The notes: a model not told the origin generated them from the sequence alone. A DNA stretch of 64,000 bases from JAGQVA01 sp041391725 (GCA_041391725.1 JAWKNL010000022.1:47036-111035); one strand, 5' to 3'. Counted from the first letter of the stretch, positions 45,851 through 53,394 are shown. Translations and numbers: made by a program.

Positions 45851-46399
45851 ATGAATGAAGACTTTAAAAAGGTAAGAGAATTAATTAAAGATGCTAAGTA
45901 TAAATCTGCTTTAAGTTCATTAGAACAACTTGCTACAAAAATGAATGAAGAGCAATTGTTAGATGAAATTGTTCTTTTAACTTCAAACTTCAATACCATT
46001 CAGAGAGAGGAAAGACTTGCAATTAGGGAAGTTGACAAAGATAAGAATCGTTTGATTAGTGGGATGCTGCAAATTTTAAGCAGATTGAATGACAAAAAAC
46101 TCTCTGAAATTAACAATGATGAAGTAATTGATAAAAGTAGATTTAGTCTAAAAGAGCAAATACTTAATTCGAGGCAATTTGATATTCTTGGATATTCATG
46201 CATTGGTGTTTTCGATAATTACATTCACCAGATAAGAGAAGCGATAATATTTGGAGCTGACGTAAGAGTGATTTATATCAAACCAGAAAGTAAAGCTTAT
46301 AAATTAATGTTGGAACATACCAAGGTTGCTTCAATGAAAGGAGATATTATAAAAATTCAGAAGAGGATAAACTTGCTACGGGAATACTTGGAAAAAAAG
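45851..46399 (+). pseudogene. Cassette 4: EAD11 protein, N-terminal part, interrupted by IS
   Basis: The first 183 codons of a gene split by an IS4-family element at 46400. Residues 1-78 match effector-associated domain 11 (ELIKDAKYKSALSSLEQLAT, DEIVLLTSNFNTIQREERLA, GMLQILSRLND). Residues 100-183 start an unrecognised effector domain (SCIGVFDNYIHQIREAIIFGADVRVIYI) that resembles a nucleoside-binding or phospholipase D-like alpha/beta start but lacks clear motifs. The visible frame runs 15 bases past the stop-free junction into the IS. Removing the IS joins it in frame with 47601 as LEKKKEIVQ. Confidence 0.72.
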
Positions 46400-47592
46400 C
46401 ATACTACTATACATTTTTAATCAGGAGTGGTTTTGGGGGTTTTCGTGATGGAGTCAAGATAGGTAAGGAATCGTTGTAGTTGCTGGGATTTTTCGATGAG
46501 ATAGGCGAGTCCCGTCCGGAAGAGGGAGCAGGCTGGCCATCGGGTTCCGTCGGCGTATTTTTTGAGCGGTATTTTCTTTCTTCTTCGCCATCCTTCTCGG
46601 AGGGCGAGCAGGTAGGCGGTGGCTACGAGTGCCATCATGAGGCGGGTTTTGCCCGCGTCTTTGAGGTTGAGGTCTTCGAGGTGATAGCCGTTGGTCTTGA
46701 GGTGCTTGAACATGCACTCGATCTTCCATCGGAGCTGGTAAGCGGCGGCGGCGTATCGGCTACTACGAAGGGTAGTGAGGAAGATCATGACGGGTTCGTC
46801 GGCCCCGACTTTGGGGTTGGGCATCATGACGAGGGTATAGGGGGTATGGTTAAGGGTGATCTGCTTGCTCACGACTTTCTTTTTTGCTGGCAGCGGCGGT
46901 ACATGGCCCGATAGCTCCGCCCGCTGAGGGCATTGGTATCCTGCTCGTAGTCGCCGCGTTTCATCCGGATCACAAAGTGTAGACCTTTGTCGCTGAGGTA
47001 CTTAAACCATTTTTTGCCGATGTATTCCCGGTCTGCGAGCAGGGTCATCCCGCGCAGATCGAAGATACCGAGGGCCTCGTCCATCATCTCTTTTCGTTCT
47101 TCCTGACTGAGGGTACCGATCTTTCCGAGCTGTTTCAGTACAGGGGGATGGCTACGCCGCCTACCTGGACAGCCAGTACGAGGTAAGTGGATTTCGGTCT
47201 TGCCAAACTTCCAACTCGTGCCGTCAAGGATCAGCGTCTGATTGCCCCCTGACGCAGCAGCCCCAGATTGTGGCGCAGGATGTCGTGCAGAAATTCCTCC
47301 GACTTACCCCAGTCTTTAAAAAACCGGAATCAGCCGCTGGTAGTGGCTCTGCACATCGGCCTCTGTCTTGCCCAGTACGCTGCTGACGTGATCCTTGAGT
47401 TTGTACAGGTTGACCGTTTTGCCCAAACTGATCAGCGAGACCAACAGGTAAAATTCTTTGCTGCACCCAGACCATAGTCTTGGTAGATTTTACTAAATTT
47501 GAGTAGTTGCGAAAAAGGCATAGGTATCGTTGTTGTGGTAAACACAATACTCTTGCTTTTTTCGCCTTTTTTCAAAAATGTCTAGTAGTCTG
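46400..47592 (-). mobile_element. IS4-family insertion sequence (decayed), 1193 bases
   Basis: The ends are inverted repeats: CATACTACTATACATTTTT at the left against CAGACTACTAGACATTTTT read from the right (17 of 19). The target duplication is GAAAAAAAG (46391) and GAAAAAAG (47593), differing by one A. The element carries one transposase gene on the minus strand, broken by frameshifts, so it is probably immobile now. It splits the EAD11 gene of cassette 4. Confidence 0.85.
46417..47521 (-). pseudogene. IS4-family DDE transposase, frameshifted
   Basis: The start is ATG 47521 (MPFSQLLKFSKIYQDYG). The catalytic residues can be followed across at least four frame changes: first Asp in LILDGTSWKFGK near 47210, second in LLADREYIGKKWF near 47030, and Glu in YQLRWKIECMFKHLKTNG near 46720, the Y-x-R-x-E pattern of IS4-type enzymes. 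Segments 46417-46872 and 46869-47087 are each open, but the N-terminal third is broken several times. Confidence 0.82.
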
Positions 47593-47600
47593 GAAAAAAG

Positions 47601-47915
47601 AAAGAGATAGTTCAAGGAAGTCTTGCTGTAAGACAAACTACTTGGATACCGAGCTCAAATATTTTTATGTTTAATCGAGACTATAACCATGGTTTTGTAA
47701 GCATAAAAGTAAATCCTGTCTTTTACACAAGCCCGATGACTGAAAGGTTAAAACCAGAAATGTTCTCAAAACAAAAAGACTCAAATGAGTTTAATTATTA
47801 TCATTTACAATATGAACATTTATGGAAACACCATGATTCTACCGTTGATGGATTTAAGGACGGATTAGAGTACATAGGAAAAAGAATATTAAATAAAAAT
47901 GAAAGCTGGCACTAA
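47601..47915 (+). pseudogene. Cassette 4: C-terminal part of the interrupted EAD11 protein
   Basis: The open frame continues from the right side of the IS as KEIVQGSLAVRQTTWIPSSN and then IFMFNRDYNHGFVSIKVNPV, ending at the TAA at 47913. The ATG at 47667 is internal, so this piece is unlikely to be translated alone. Joined to 45851-46399 it would make a protein of about 287 residues. The stop codon overlaps the R'' half-site GGCACTAAC. Confidence 0.7.
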
Positions 47916-47922
47916 CAGCGGT
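47908..47922 (+). other. attC R'' half-site at end of cassette 4 (interrupted)
   Basis: GGCACTAAC is the exact 9-base complement of GTTAGTGCC at the start of cassette 4 (45820), even though a 1.2 kb IS lies between. Six bases later the terminal repeat of junction unit copy 4 begins. Confidence 0.75.
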
Positions 47923-48320
47923 TCACCCCCATTAAGTTAAGTCCCAAAAGCTCAGATTGACAAGGGTTGTTACAAGGGGGGATAGAGGCTTAGTCCAGGC
48001 ACACAAGTTACCGGTTGGGCAGGCGTCCAAAAAGGGTTGGGATCCGAAAAAATAGTTTTTCATAGGCTGGATTTATAGTTAAATTCGAAACTATGTCTTT
48101 CTGTCCCCCTCAGGATACGGCGGGTGTGTGTGTCCCCTTCCCCTAAGCTGCACCAGGTCTAATGTAGAGTACCCGCTCATCGAAGTACCTGTTTCTCATG
48201 GGAAAAATGGCTGAAAATTGAGGACAAAAAGGCAGAAAGTCCCAACCCTCAACCTGCCCTGCTTTTTAAGCAGTTGGCTGGAGCTGTATATGGACTGGTT
48301 TGCGGGGAGGGGAGGGGGAA
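47923..48320 (+). repeat. Junction unit, copy 4 (left part) with internal insertion
   Basis: Terminal repeat TCACCCCCATTAAGTTAAG, the shared non-coding block and the DUF4143 tail as in copies 2 and 3. About 130 bases at 47999-48131 are extra; they begin CACACAAGTTACCGGTTG, a sequence that recurs with one change at 61025. The DUF4143 tail ends near 48315, followed by unrelated sequence up to the recombinase remnant. Confidence 0.7.
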
Positions 48321-48508
48321 GGATAGCTTATTTTGGGGCTAAATTTACCTTTTGCAATTTTTTTTTCCATTGCTGGACGCAACAAAAGACAGAGCTTGTA
48401 TATCACTATTTCGACTCAAACGCGCAATGTCTTTTGAGCGATACTACGAAATTCGCAGTACATCAATAATTACAACCATGAGGAAGGCTATTACTGGACA
48501 CGGTATAG

Positions 48509-49143
48509 GAACGACAATTTTACGACCTGCGCCCTCGAAGAGCAGATCAGTTACCCGAGGTATTGAGCGAAGAGGAGGTACAGAAATTGTTGACCTCAGT
48601 AAAAAACCTCAAACACCGATGTATTCTTTCTCTGATATATTCTGCGGGTTTGCGGCTCAGCGAATCGGTAAATGTGCGGCTCGATGATGTGTTGGTTGAC
48701 AGAAAACAAATATTTATTAAAGCCGGAAAGGGAAAGAAGGACAGATATGTGATACTACCAGACAAAATATTTGGAATGTTGAAGAAATATCAGCAAATTT
48801 ATAAACCGAGATATTGAGCGAAAGCGAAATCTCCAGACTGGTTATTTGAAGGTCTGAACGACGAGCGCTACAGCCCACGAAGTGTGCAGCAGATCATGCG
48901 GCGGGCGGTGGCGGAGTCAGGTATCAATCCGTTTGCGACGGTGCATACATTACGGCATAGTTTTGCGACACATACTTCGGCAGGCTCAGCACAGGCATGC
49001 TTGAGAGAGGCACTGATCTGCGGTACATTCAACACCTATTAGGGCACGAATCTATCAAAACGACGGAGCGGTATCTGCATGTGCGGAAGGACGCGGAGGA
49101 GAAGGTGAGTCCGCTGGAGGACATAGATCTCGAAGATATTTAG
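48509..49143 (+). pseudogene. Tyrosine recombinase, copy B, truncated and frameshifted
   Basis: Nearly identical to the last three quarters of copy A (43640-44279), beginning at ACAATTTTACGACCTGCGCC. It has the same two frame-breaking insertions at the same places (near 48812 and 48969), so it was copied after the gene had died. Visible catalytic parts are SAGLRLSESVNVRLDD, HTLRHSFATH and ESIKTTERYLHV. About 190 bases of unrelated sequence separate it from the DUF4143 tail. Confidence 0.82.
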
Positions 49144-49182
49144 GGATATACGCAATATTGCGGGTGCACTGATGTTCGACGA
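49141..49182 (+). other. attI-like junction after recombinase copy B
   Basis: The TAG of the recombinase is followed by a 30-base segment nearly identical to that after copy A, ending CACTGAT, then GTTCGACGA at 49174. That core is the exact complement of TCGTCGAAC at 49838, so cassette 5 spans 49174-49846. Confidence 0.68.
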
Positions 49183-49288
49183 AACTAAAACAAGAAACAT
49201 AAAATAAGGTAGGCATCCCGAAACTACCCAAAAAGAAGTAGGGCGAAACCGCTGAAAGCGTTAGTGTAGGCAAATAAAAATTTTAAAA

Positions 49289-49792
49289 ATGAGAAAAGTA
49301 TTAAAAACTGAAGTTAATAACTTCAAATCAGAAGTTGTTAATGTTATGGCATCAGAGGCGGAAGCCTTTAATGTAACTATTAGCAAAGACAAATTTGCAC
49401 TAAAAACTAGTCTATTTGGCGAAAACAAAACAATGGTTGTATGCCCAATTAAAGGCATCGAAAAACTGAAAGTTGAAGATCTTGAGAAAAGCCATAATCT
49501 AGCTTTTGCTTTCATACCGGAATTGAATACTTCAAGAGTTTCCAAAATTGAGGAAGGATACTACTTACTTCGTTCCATACCAAGTAAAGATAGTGTAGAA
49601 GTAGTTAATGAAAAAGGAAAAGTTGTCGCAAAGGGTACATTTGATTTAGAAGGAACTATCAGACCTCAATCGTCAACTGCTACTGCCAGAATTATAGACA
49701 TTACTGTTGACACACCATCTTGCTCGGGTAAAACTTGTAAAGTTTGCATAACAATTACCCTTGACTTGCCTGGGCCAATTAATCCCAAATAA
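49289..49792 (+). CDS. Cassette 5: hypothetical protein with C-terminal Cys cluster
   Basis: A 167-residue protein, soluble, with no signal peptide. Residues 1-60 alternate helix and strand, then FAFIPELNTSRV and a GYYLLRSIPSKDSVEVVNEK strand pair follow. The C terminus has PSCSGKTCKVCITITL, three cysteines that could bind metal or form disulfides. A 114-base leader separates it from the cassette boundary at 49174; the leader ends with a short GTTAGTG-containing inverted segment. No family was recognised. Confidence 0.6.
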   Translation: MRKVLKTEVNNFKSEVVNVMASEAEAFNVTISKDKFALKTSLFGENKTMVVCPIKGIEKLKVEDLEKSHNLAFAFIPELNTSRVSKIEEGYYLLRSIPSKDSVEVVNEKGKVVAKGTFDLEGTIRPQSSTATARIIDITVDTPSCSGKTCKVCITITLDLPGPINPK

Positions 49793-49837
49793 CAATTTGT
49801 ATTACTGCTACAGTAAGTTGGTAGATAGTTATAAAAA

Positions 49838-49929
49838 TCGTCGAACAAAGCATCTACGCCCATTTGCGGCAAACCCAACCCTCAAAGCCAACGCAGCCGC
49901 AAACAGCGTAGATGCTACCGTTAGGCATC
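49838..49929 (+). other. attC-like site between cassettes 5 and 6 (intact)
   Basis: R'' TCGTCGAAC matches the start of cassette 5. R' GTTAGGCATC (perfect GTTRRRY) is the exact complement of GATGCCTAAC at the end of cassette 6. AGCATCTACGC and GCGTAGATGCT form a perfect 11-base stem, with an inner TTTGCGGC/GCCGCAAA stem. Confidence 0.85.
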
Positions 49930-49964
49930 ATGAAAAAAAATCAAAAACGACAAAATAAAGCCCT

Positions 49965-50246
49965 TTGGAAATTATCTATCAGAATTATGACAAAGTTAAA
50001 GTAGCCTCCAAAGAACATTTTGTGAAGAAGTTAGAGGCTTATGGTTCTGTAACTAAATCATCATTTAGTAAGGAAAGTGATATTGATTTTTTGGTGACTT
50101 TCAAGGAAATCCCGTTTTCCAAATTTTCGAAAAATTTCTTTTCTTATCACTCTGCTTTGGAGTTAATTTTTAAAAGGAAAATTGATTTATCAATTGCTGA
50201 AAAAAAGAACAATGAACTTTTTTCGATTACATTAAAAGTGATTTAA
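49965..50246 (+). CDS. Cassette 6: minimal nucleotidyltransferase (MNT-like), TTG start
   Basis: A 93-residue protein of the MNT/KNTase fold. The nucleotide-binding core AYGSVTKSSFSKESDIDFLV contains GS followed by the metal-binding D-x-D. MNT proteins act as antitoxins that AMPylate HEPN toxins, or as nucleotidyltransferases. There is no ATG; TTG 49965 is the best start after a stop at 49956. The next gene starts 10 bases after its stop and encodes a HEPN-like protein. Confidence 0.75.
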   Translation: MEIIYQNYDKVKVASKEHFVKKLEAYGSVTKSSFSKESDIDFLVTFKEIPFSKFSKNFFSYHSALELIFKRKIDLSIAEKKNNELFSITLKVI

Positions 50247-50255
50247 TAACAATAT

Positions 50256-50600
50256 ATGAAGATTGAAAGAACTAAGCATCTTTTTCAAGAAATACTTAAT
50301 TCCATTGATGAAATTGAAAACTTTAACTTTCTTATTAAAGAGAGAAATGATGAAAAGTATGACAAGATGGGATTTCGTGCTATGGAAAGAGAAATTAAAT
50401 TTATTTCAGCACAATGGGAAAGAATTAGAGAAATGGATACGGAATTTAATATCCCAGCAATTAATAACTTGTTACGTCTTGATAGAATGCTGAAATCTGC
50501 GTACATAAGAATTTCGCCTAAACTTCTATCATCCTTTGTTGAAAATGAAATTCCTATTTTAAAAACAGAAATAGAGGAACTATTGTATGGAGAAGATTAA
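50256..50600 (+). CDS. Cassette 6: HEPN-like partner lacking the RNase motif
   Basis: A 114-residue all-helical protein, placed and sized like HepT partners of MNT proteins (DUF86 type). The C-terminal helix pair VENEIPILKTEIEELL fits the LPxLKxxLExLL end of the family. The catalytic R-x(4-6)-H of HEPN RNases is not present at its expected place; instead NNLLRLDRMLKSAY is seen with no His. It may be an inactive or structural HEPN. Its end overlaps the next gene by 14 bases. Confidence 0.6.
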   Translation: MKIERTKHLFQEILNSIDEIENFNFLIKERNDEKYDKMGFRAMEREIKFISAQWERIREMDTEFNIPAINNLLRLDRMLKSAYIRISPKLLSSFVENEIPILKTEIEELLYGED

Positions 50601-51438
50601 AATTGTCATTTCGGAGGAAAAGGAAATAAATGAAATTGAAGCTGATTTTTTGGTACTAAAAAATTTGGAAGATGGGGTATTCGGTCCCGAGGAATATTTA
50701 AATCAATATCTAAATGGGCAAATAGAATCTTTCAATACTAAGAAATATTCACAACTAAATGAAGTAAGTGTCTTAGTACCTGAGAATAGTGAAATAAAAA
50801 GTAAAAATGTTCTTCTTGTCGGAATTGGTAAGGTTGAAGATTTGTCGCTGATTAAACTGCAAGGTTTATATTTCAACGCTTTTAAATACATAAATGCTTT
50901 TTATTCTAAAAGAAATAATTTGTCTATCTTAACTGTAATACATGGGATTGGATTAGGTTTTGATAAGAAAAGAATATTTTATGAATTGATTACTGCACTC
51001 CGTCAAATTTTGAATGTTTCAGAAGAAAAAAATAATATTACCTCTGTAATAATTAATGAAAATGGTGCTTTTGGTTCGGCTAAGATAAAGTCTTATTTGA
51101 TTGAGTTGAAAATGATAAATCCTGAATTAGTAATCTTTGAAAAGGAAGGTATCTTTTTGAATTTAGACCACAATAAAGATAATCGAAAATCTTTCCATTT
51201 ATTAAAAACTAAATTCAATAATGCAATAAGTGAGGACAAAATATCAGAAGCAATTAAATTACTGGAAAACGATAATTTTTTCTTTGAGAAATTTAAAAAA
51301 GAGATTGTACTGTATAAAAATTGGTACAAAGCATTAAAAAAAGCCGATATGATGGGGACAATAGGTTTTGAAGAAAAGTTCATTCGGAAAAACAAATTAA
51401 TAGTTTGTCTCATGGAGCTAATAGATGAAGAAAATTAA
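50587..51438 (+). CDS. Cassette 6: macro-like (M17_N-type) protein with C-terminal EAD11
   Basis: A 283-residue protein. Residues 1-190 resemble the N-terminal macro-like domain of leucyl aminopeptidases (VLLVGIGKVEDLSLIKLQGL, TVIHGIGLGFDKKR), without the peptidase domain. Residues 215-283 match effector-associated domain 11 at the C terminus: AISEDKISEAIKLLEND, FKKEIVLYKNWYKALKKADM and KLIVCLMELIDE. The domain order is reversed compared with the other EAD11 cassettes. A macro-like fold could bind ADP-ribose or a nucleotide made by the MNT partner. It is third in a three-gene cassette (49920-51454). Confidence 0.65.
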   Translation: MEKIKIVISEEKEINEIEADFLVLKNLEDGVFGPEEYLNQYLNGQIESFNTKKYSQLNEVSVLVPENSEIKSKNVLLVGIGKVEDLSLIKLQGLYFNAFKYINAFYSKRNNLSILTVIHGIGLGFDKKRIFYELITALRQILNVSEEKNNITSVIINENGAFGSAKIKSYLIELKMINPELVIFEKEGIFLNLDHNKDNRKSFHLLKTKFNNAISEDKISEAIKLLENDNFFFEKFKKEIVLYKNWYKALKKADMMGTIGFEEKFIRKNKLIVCLMELIDEEN

Positions 51439-51444
51439 GAACAC

Positions 51445-51518
51445 GATGCCTAACAAAGCATACAGCGGTCATGCCCAGCAAAAGCTGGGCACGCCGTGTA
51501 TGCGGACCGTTATGGGCA
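51445..51518 (+). other. attC-like site between cassettes 6 and 7 (intact)
   Basis: R'' GATGCCTAAC matches the start of cassette 6. R' GTTATGGGCA is the exact complement of TGCCCATAAC at the end of cassette 7. GCATAC/GTATGC outer stem and TGCCCAGC/GCTGGGCA inner stem; 74 bases. Confidence 0.87.
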
Positions 51519-51547
51519 AAAAAAACAGTAAAAAATAGATAAAACAT

Positions 51548-52420
51548 ATGCCAAACCAAGAAATAAGGGCGATAAAGAATCATATTGCAGAAGGTCAGAC
51601 TGACCAAGCCCTCGAGGTAATTGAAAGAATTATCCAAGCAGAGGATTTGAAAGATGAAATTGTTCTTTTAAAAGCTAAATGGAACCGTGGTAAAGAGGAA
51701 TTTCGTAAGGGAATTATTCAACAAAGTGATTGGGAATTGCTCACTGCTCGAATTAACCACGGAATACTCCTATTGATAGAGCAGATTCCAAATAAGTCAG
51801 AAGTTAAAAAAGATAAAATTGTACTCTTTTTGTACTCAAATCCTAATGGAAGATATGACCTAGGATTTGATAAAGAGGTCGATATAATTCGATCCGCTCT
51901 TGAAAGGAGCCGTGATCAGGAAAAATATGGCTTCATCGTTGAAGGGGGACTTACTATTGATGATTTAGAAGTTGTCATTCCTAAATATAACCCAACTATC
52001 ATCCATTTTTGTGTTAATTCAATCAGAAATGGTGGAAATGGTTTGATGATATTTGAGGGTTCAGACGGAACAGAAGTAGAATTTACTTATGAAGTATTTA
52101 AAGAAATTATGGAGGAAGTATTCCAAAAATCTCATTCAACGACGTGCTGTGTTTTGAATACGTGCTTTTCCCAAAATTACGGAGAAATTCTGACCAAGCA
52201 TCTGCCAAGCGCAGTGGCAATGCAAGATTTAACCACGGGGGCACTACCTTTTGAATTTTCGAGGATTTTTTACACGAACTTGTTCAATGGTTCTACTGTT
52301 GAATCAGCGTTTCGCAAAACTGTTCGCGGAATCAGATTAAATAGGGAGTTGCATAGAAATTGGAACATAGCAAGAAGACCTGAGGAAGTTCCTGTTTTGT
52401 TGAAAAGAAAAGCAAAATAA
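51548..52420 (+). CDS. Cassette 7: EAD11 - CHAT/caspase-like effector
   Basis: A 290-residue protein. Residues 1-80 match effector-associated domain 11 (IAEGQTDQALEVIERII, DEIVLLKAKWNRGKEEFRKG, INHGILLLIEQI). Residues 92-280 resemble a CHAT or caspase-like peptidase: KIVLFLYSNPNGRYDLGFD at the start, YNPTIIHFCVNSIRNGGNG with the candidate catalytic His in IIHFC, and TTCCVLNTCFSQNYGE with the candidate nucleophile Cys in NTC. The AVAMQDLTTG and FYTNLFNGSTVESAF segments fit the family end. Such proteases serve as death effectors recruited through EADs. Cytoplasmic; cassette 51509-52437. Confidence 0.82.
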   Translation: MPNQEIRAIKNHIAEGQTDQALEVIERIIQAEDLKDEIVLLKAKWNRGKEEFRKGIIQQSDWELLTARINHGILLLIEQIPNKSEVKKDKIVLFLYSNPNGRYDLGFDKEVDIIRSALERSRDQEKYGFIVEGGLTIDDLEVVIPKYNPTIIHFCVNSIRNGGNGLMIFEGSDGTEVEFTYEVFKEIMEEVFQKSHSTTCCVLNTCFSQNYGEILTKHLPSAVAMQDLTTGALPFEFSRIFYTNLFNGSTVESAFRKTVRGIRLNRELHRNWNIARRPEEVPVLLKRKAK

Positions 52421-52427
52421 GATGGAA

Positions 52428-52496
52428 TGCCCATAACACGGTGCATCCGCAATGCTTGCTGCGCTGCGCTCTGCGGATGCACTTGCCGTTGGCAGC
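52428..52496 (+). other. attC-like site between cassettes 7 and 8 (intact)
   Basis: R'' TGCCCATAAC matches the start of cassette 7. R' GTTGGCAGC is complementary (8 of 9) to GCAGCCAAC at 53103. GTGCATCCGCA and TGCGGATGCAC form an 11-base stem around a GC-rich loop. Confidence 0.85.
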
Positions 52497-52510
52497 AAGC
52501 TAAAACGACA

Positions 52511-53089
52511 ATGAAACATATAACCTACATATTGACTTTTCTTATTTTAACTAGTTGTGGTCAATCAAATTCTGACAAGGAATCTAAAAAGGAAATTTCA
52601 GCCGAAACCGACACAATTAAGGTGGAATCTAAAGTAGATACAACAAAACCAGACTTGAAACAAAGTTCAACCAAACAGACCGAGCATAATAATCAAGATT
52701 TGAGTTATGAATTTAAAGAAGCAACCATATTCAAACTGACGGACACAATAAACGCAGACTTTAACGGAGACGGATATGCTGACCAAGCAATTTTCAAAAA
52801 AGAAAATGAAACTTCAGGAATTATTATAACTCACGGAGAGACTAATCAGGTTATCAAAATCGGCTTCGGAGAACCTTTTGCTCATTTGACTGAATTTAAT
52901 TGGGTTGACTATTGGGGACTTGTGAATGACTCTGAAACGTATGAAGTCGTTATTGAAGACGCTGAGATTATTGGAGACAGAGAAGTTAAGCTCGACAACC
53001 CATCGATTGTCGTTAGAAAAGAAGAAGTTGGAGGTGGACTAATCACATTTAAGGAAGGGCAATATGTTTGGATTCATCAAGCCGATTAA
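52511..53089 (+). CDS. Cassette 8: lipoprotein with FG-GAP/VCBS-like segment
   Basis: A 192-residue lipoprotein. The signal is ITYILTFLILTSC, with Cys at residue 16 followed by GQSNSD. A charged linker rich in Lys/Asp/Thr (residues 20-65) leads to a beta domain with DFNGDGYADQAIF, a calcium-binding FG-GAP/VCBS-type loop. ATG 52511 was chosen; the frame open from 52427 runs through the attC site and is not coding. The cassette spans 52488-53111. Function unknown. Confidence 0.68.
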   Translation: MKHITYILTFLILTSCGQSNSDKESKKEISAETDTIKVESKVDTTKPDLKQSSTKQTEHNNQDLSYEFKEATIFKLTDTINADFNGDGYADQAIFKKENETSGIIITHGETNQVIKIGFGEPFAHLTEFNWVDYWGLVNDSETYEVVIEDAEIIGDREVKLDNPSIVVRKEEVGGGLITFKEGQYVWIHQAD

Positions 53090-53102
53090 AAATAAAAAGC
53101 CA

Positions 53103-53129
53103 GCAGCCAACAACTAAGTTGTTAGCAGC
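53103..53129 (+). other. Collapsed attC-like site at end of cassette 8
   Basis: GCAGCCAAC (complement of the cassette 8 start, 8 of 9) is separated by only a few bases from GTTAGCAGC, so R'' and R' are nearly fused and the usual inner arms are missing. It forms a simple hairpin (CCAACAACT/AGTTGTTAG). Confidence 0.6.
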
Positions 53130-53145
53130 AAAAAAGACTACCCAA

Positions 53146-53193
53146 ATTTAGGCAAAGCGGAGGTAACAGATTTAGGCAATCTGGAGGTAACAC
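53146..53193 (+). repeat. Two tandem 24-base repeats, possible IS21-type end
   Basis: ATTTAGGCAAAGCGGAGGTAACAG is followed directly by ATTTAGGCAATCTGGAGGTAACAC (20 of 24 identical), and a partial third copy begins at 53196. On the minus strand this reads TGTTACCTCC repeats, which resemble the multiple short repeats at IS21-family ends. No IS21 genes remain. Confidence 0.5.
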
Positions 53194-53365
53194 AAATTAG
53201 GCTGAGATTAGGGAACATCAGGCGACTATTGATGCAGCATTTAAACTTGCTGGCGTTATAGTGCAAGTTATTGGGTTGTATATAAGCCATAATAGGGCTG
53301 GGCAGAAACTAAAATAACCACCCACGGCTGGTTTTTTAGTAGTCGCATTTGCCAGATTTCGCCCA

Positions 53366-53393
53366 AAACCCGCTGTCAAACCCAGCGGTTTTT
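53366..53393 (+). terminator. Hairpin terminator upstream of the Rpn nuclease gene
   Basis: AAACCCGCTG pairs with CAGCGGTTT around TCAAACC, followed by T residues. It ends transcription coming from the cassettes and isolates the next gene, which has its own -7 box. Confidence 0.65.
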
Positions 53394-53394
53394 G

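Noticed and set aside
47667..47915. Independent 82-residue gene
   Set aside because: Open coding sequence extends upstream to the IS border and joins in frame with the gene half on the other side, so this is the end of an interrupted gene.
43441..49143. Calling the recombinase copies integron integrases (IntI)
   Set aside because: The catalytic boxes fit tyrosine recombinases in general, but the IntI-specific insertion between the KDRY strand and the HTLRH box is absent, so only XerC/D-like is supported.
49289..49792. RiPP precursor because of the C-terminal Cys/Thr/Ser cluster
   Set aside because: The protein is long and folded-looking, there is no modifying enzyme nearby, and no leader-type cleavage site is visible.
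50256..50600. Active HEPN RNase toxin
   Set aside because: No R-x(4-6)-H motif is present where the family has it; only position, size and the C-terminal helices support a HEPN relation.
52427..52510. Longer start for the cassette 8 lipoprotein
   Set aside because: The extra 28 codons lie within the attC palindrome and encode a Cys/Arg-rich run; the lipoprotein signal begins at 52511.
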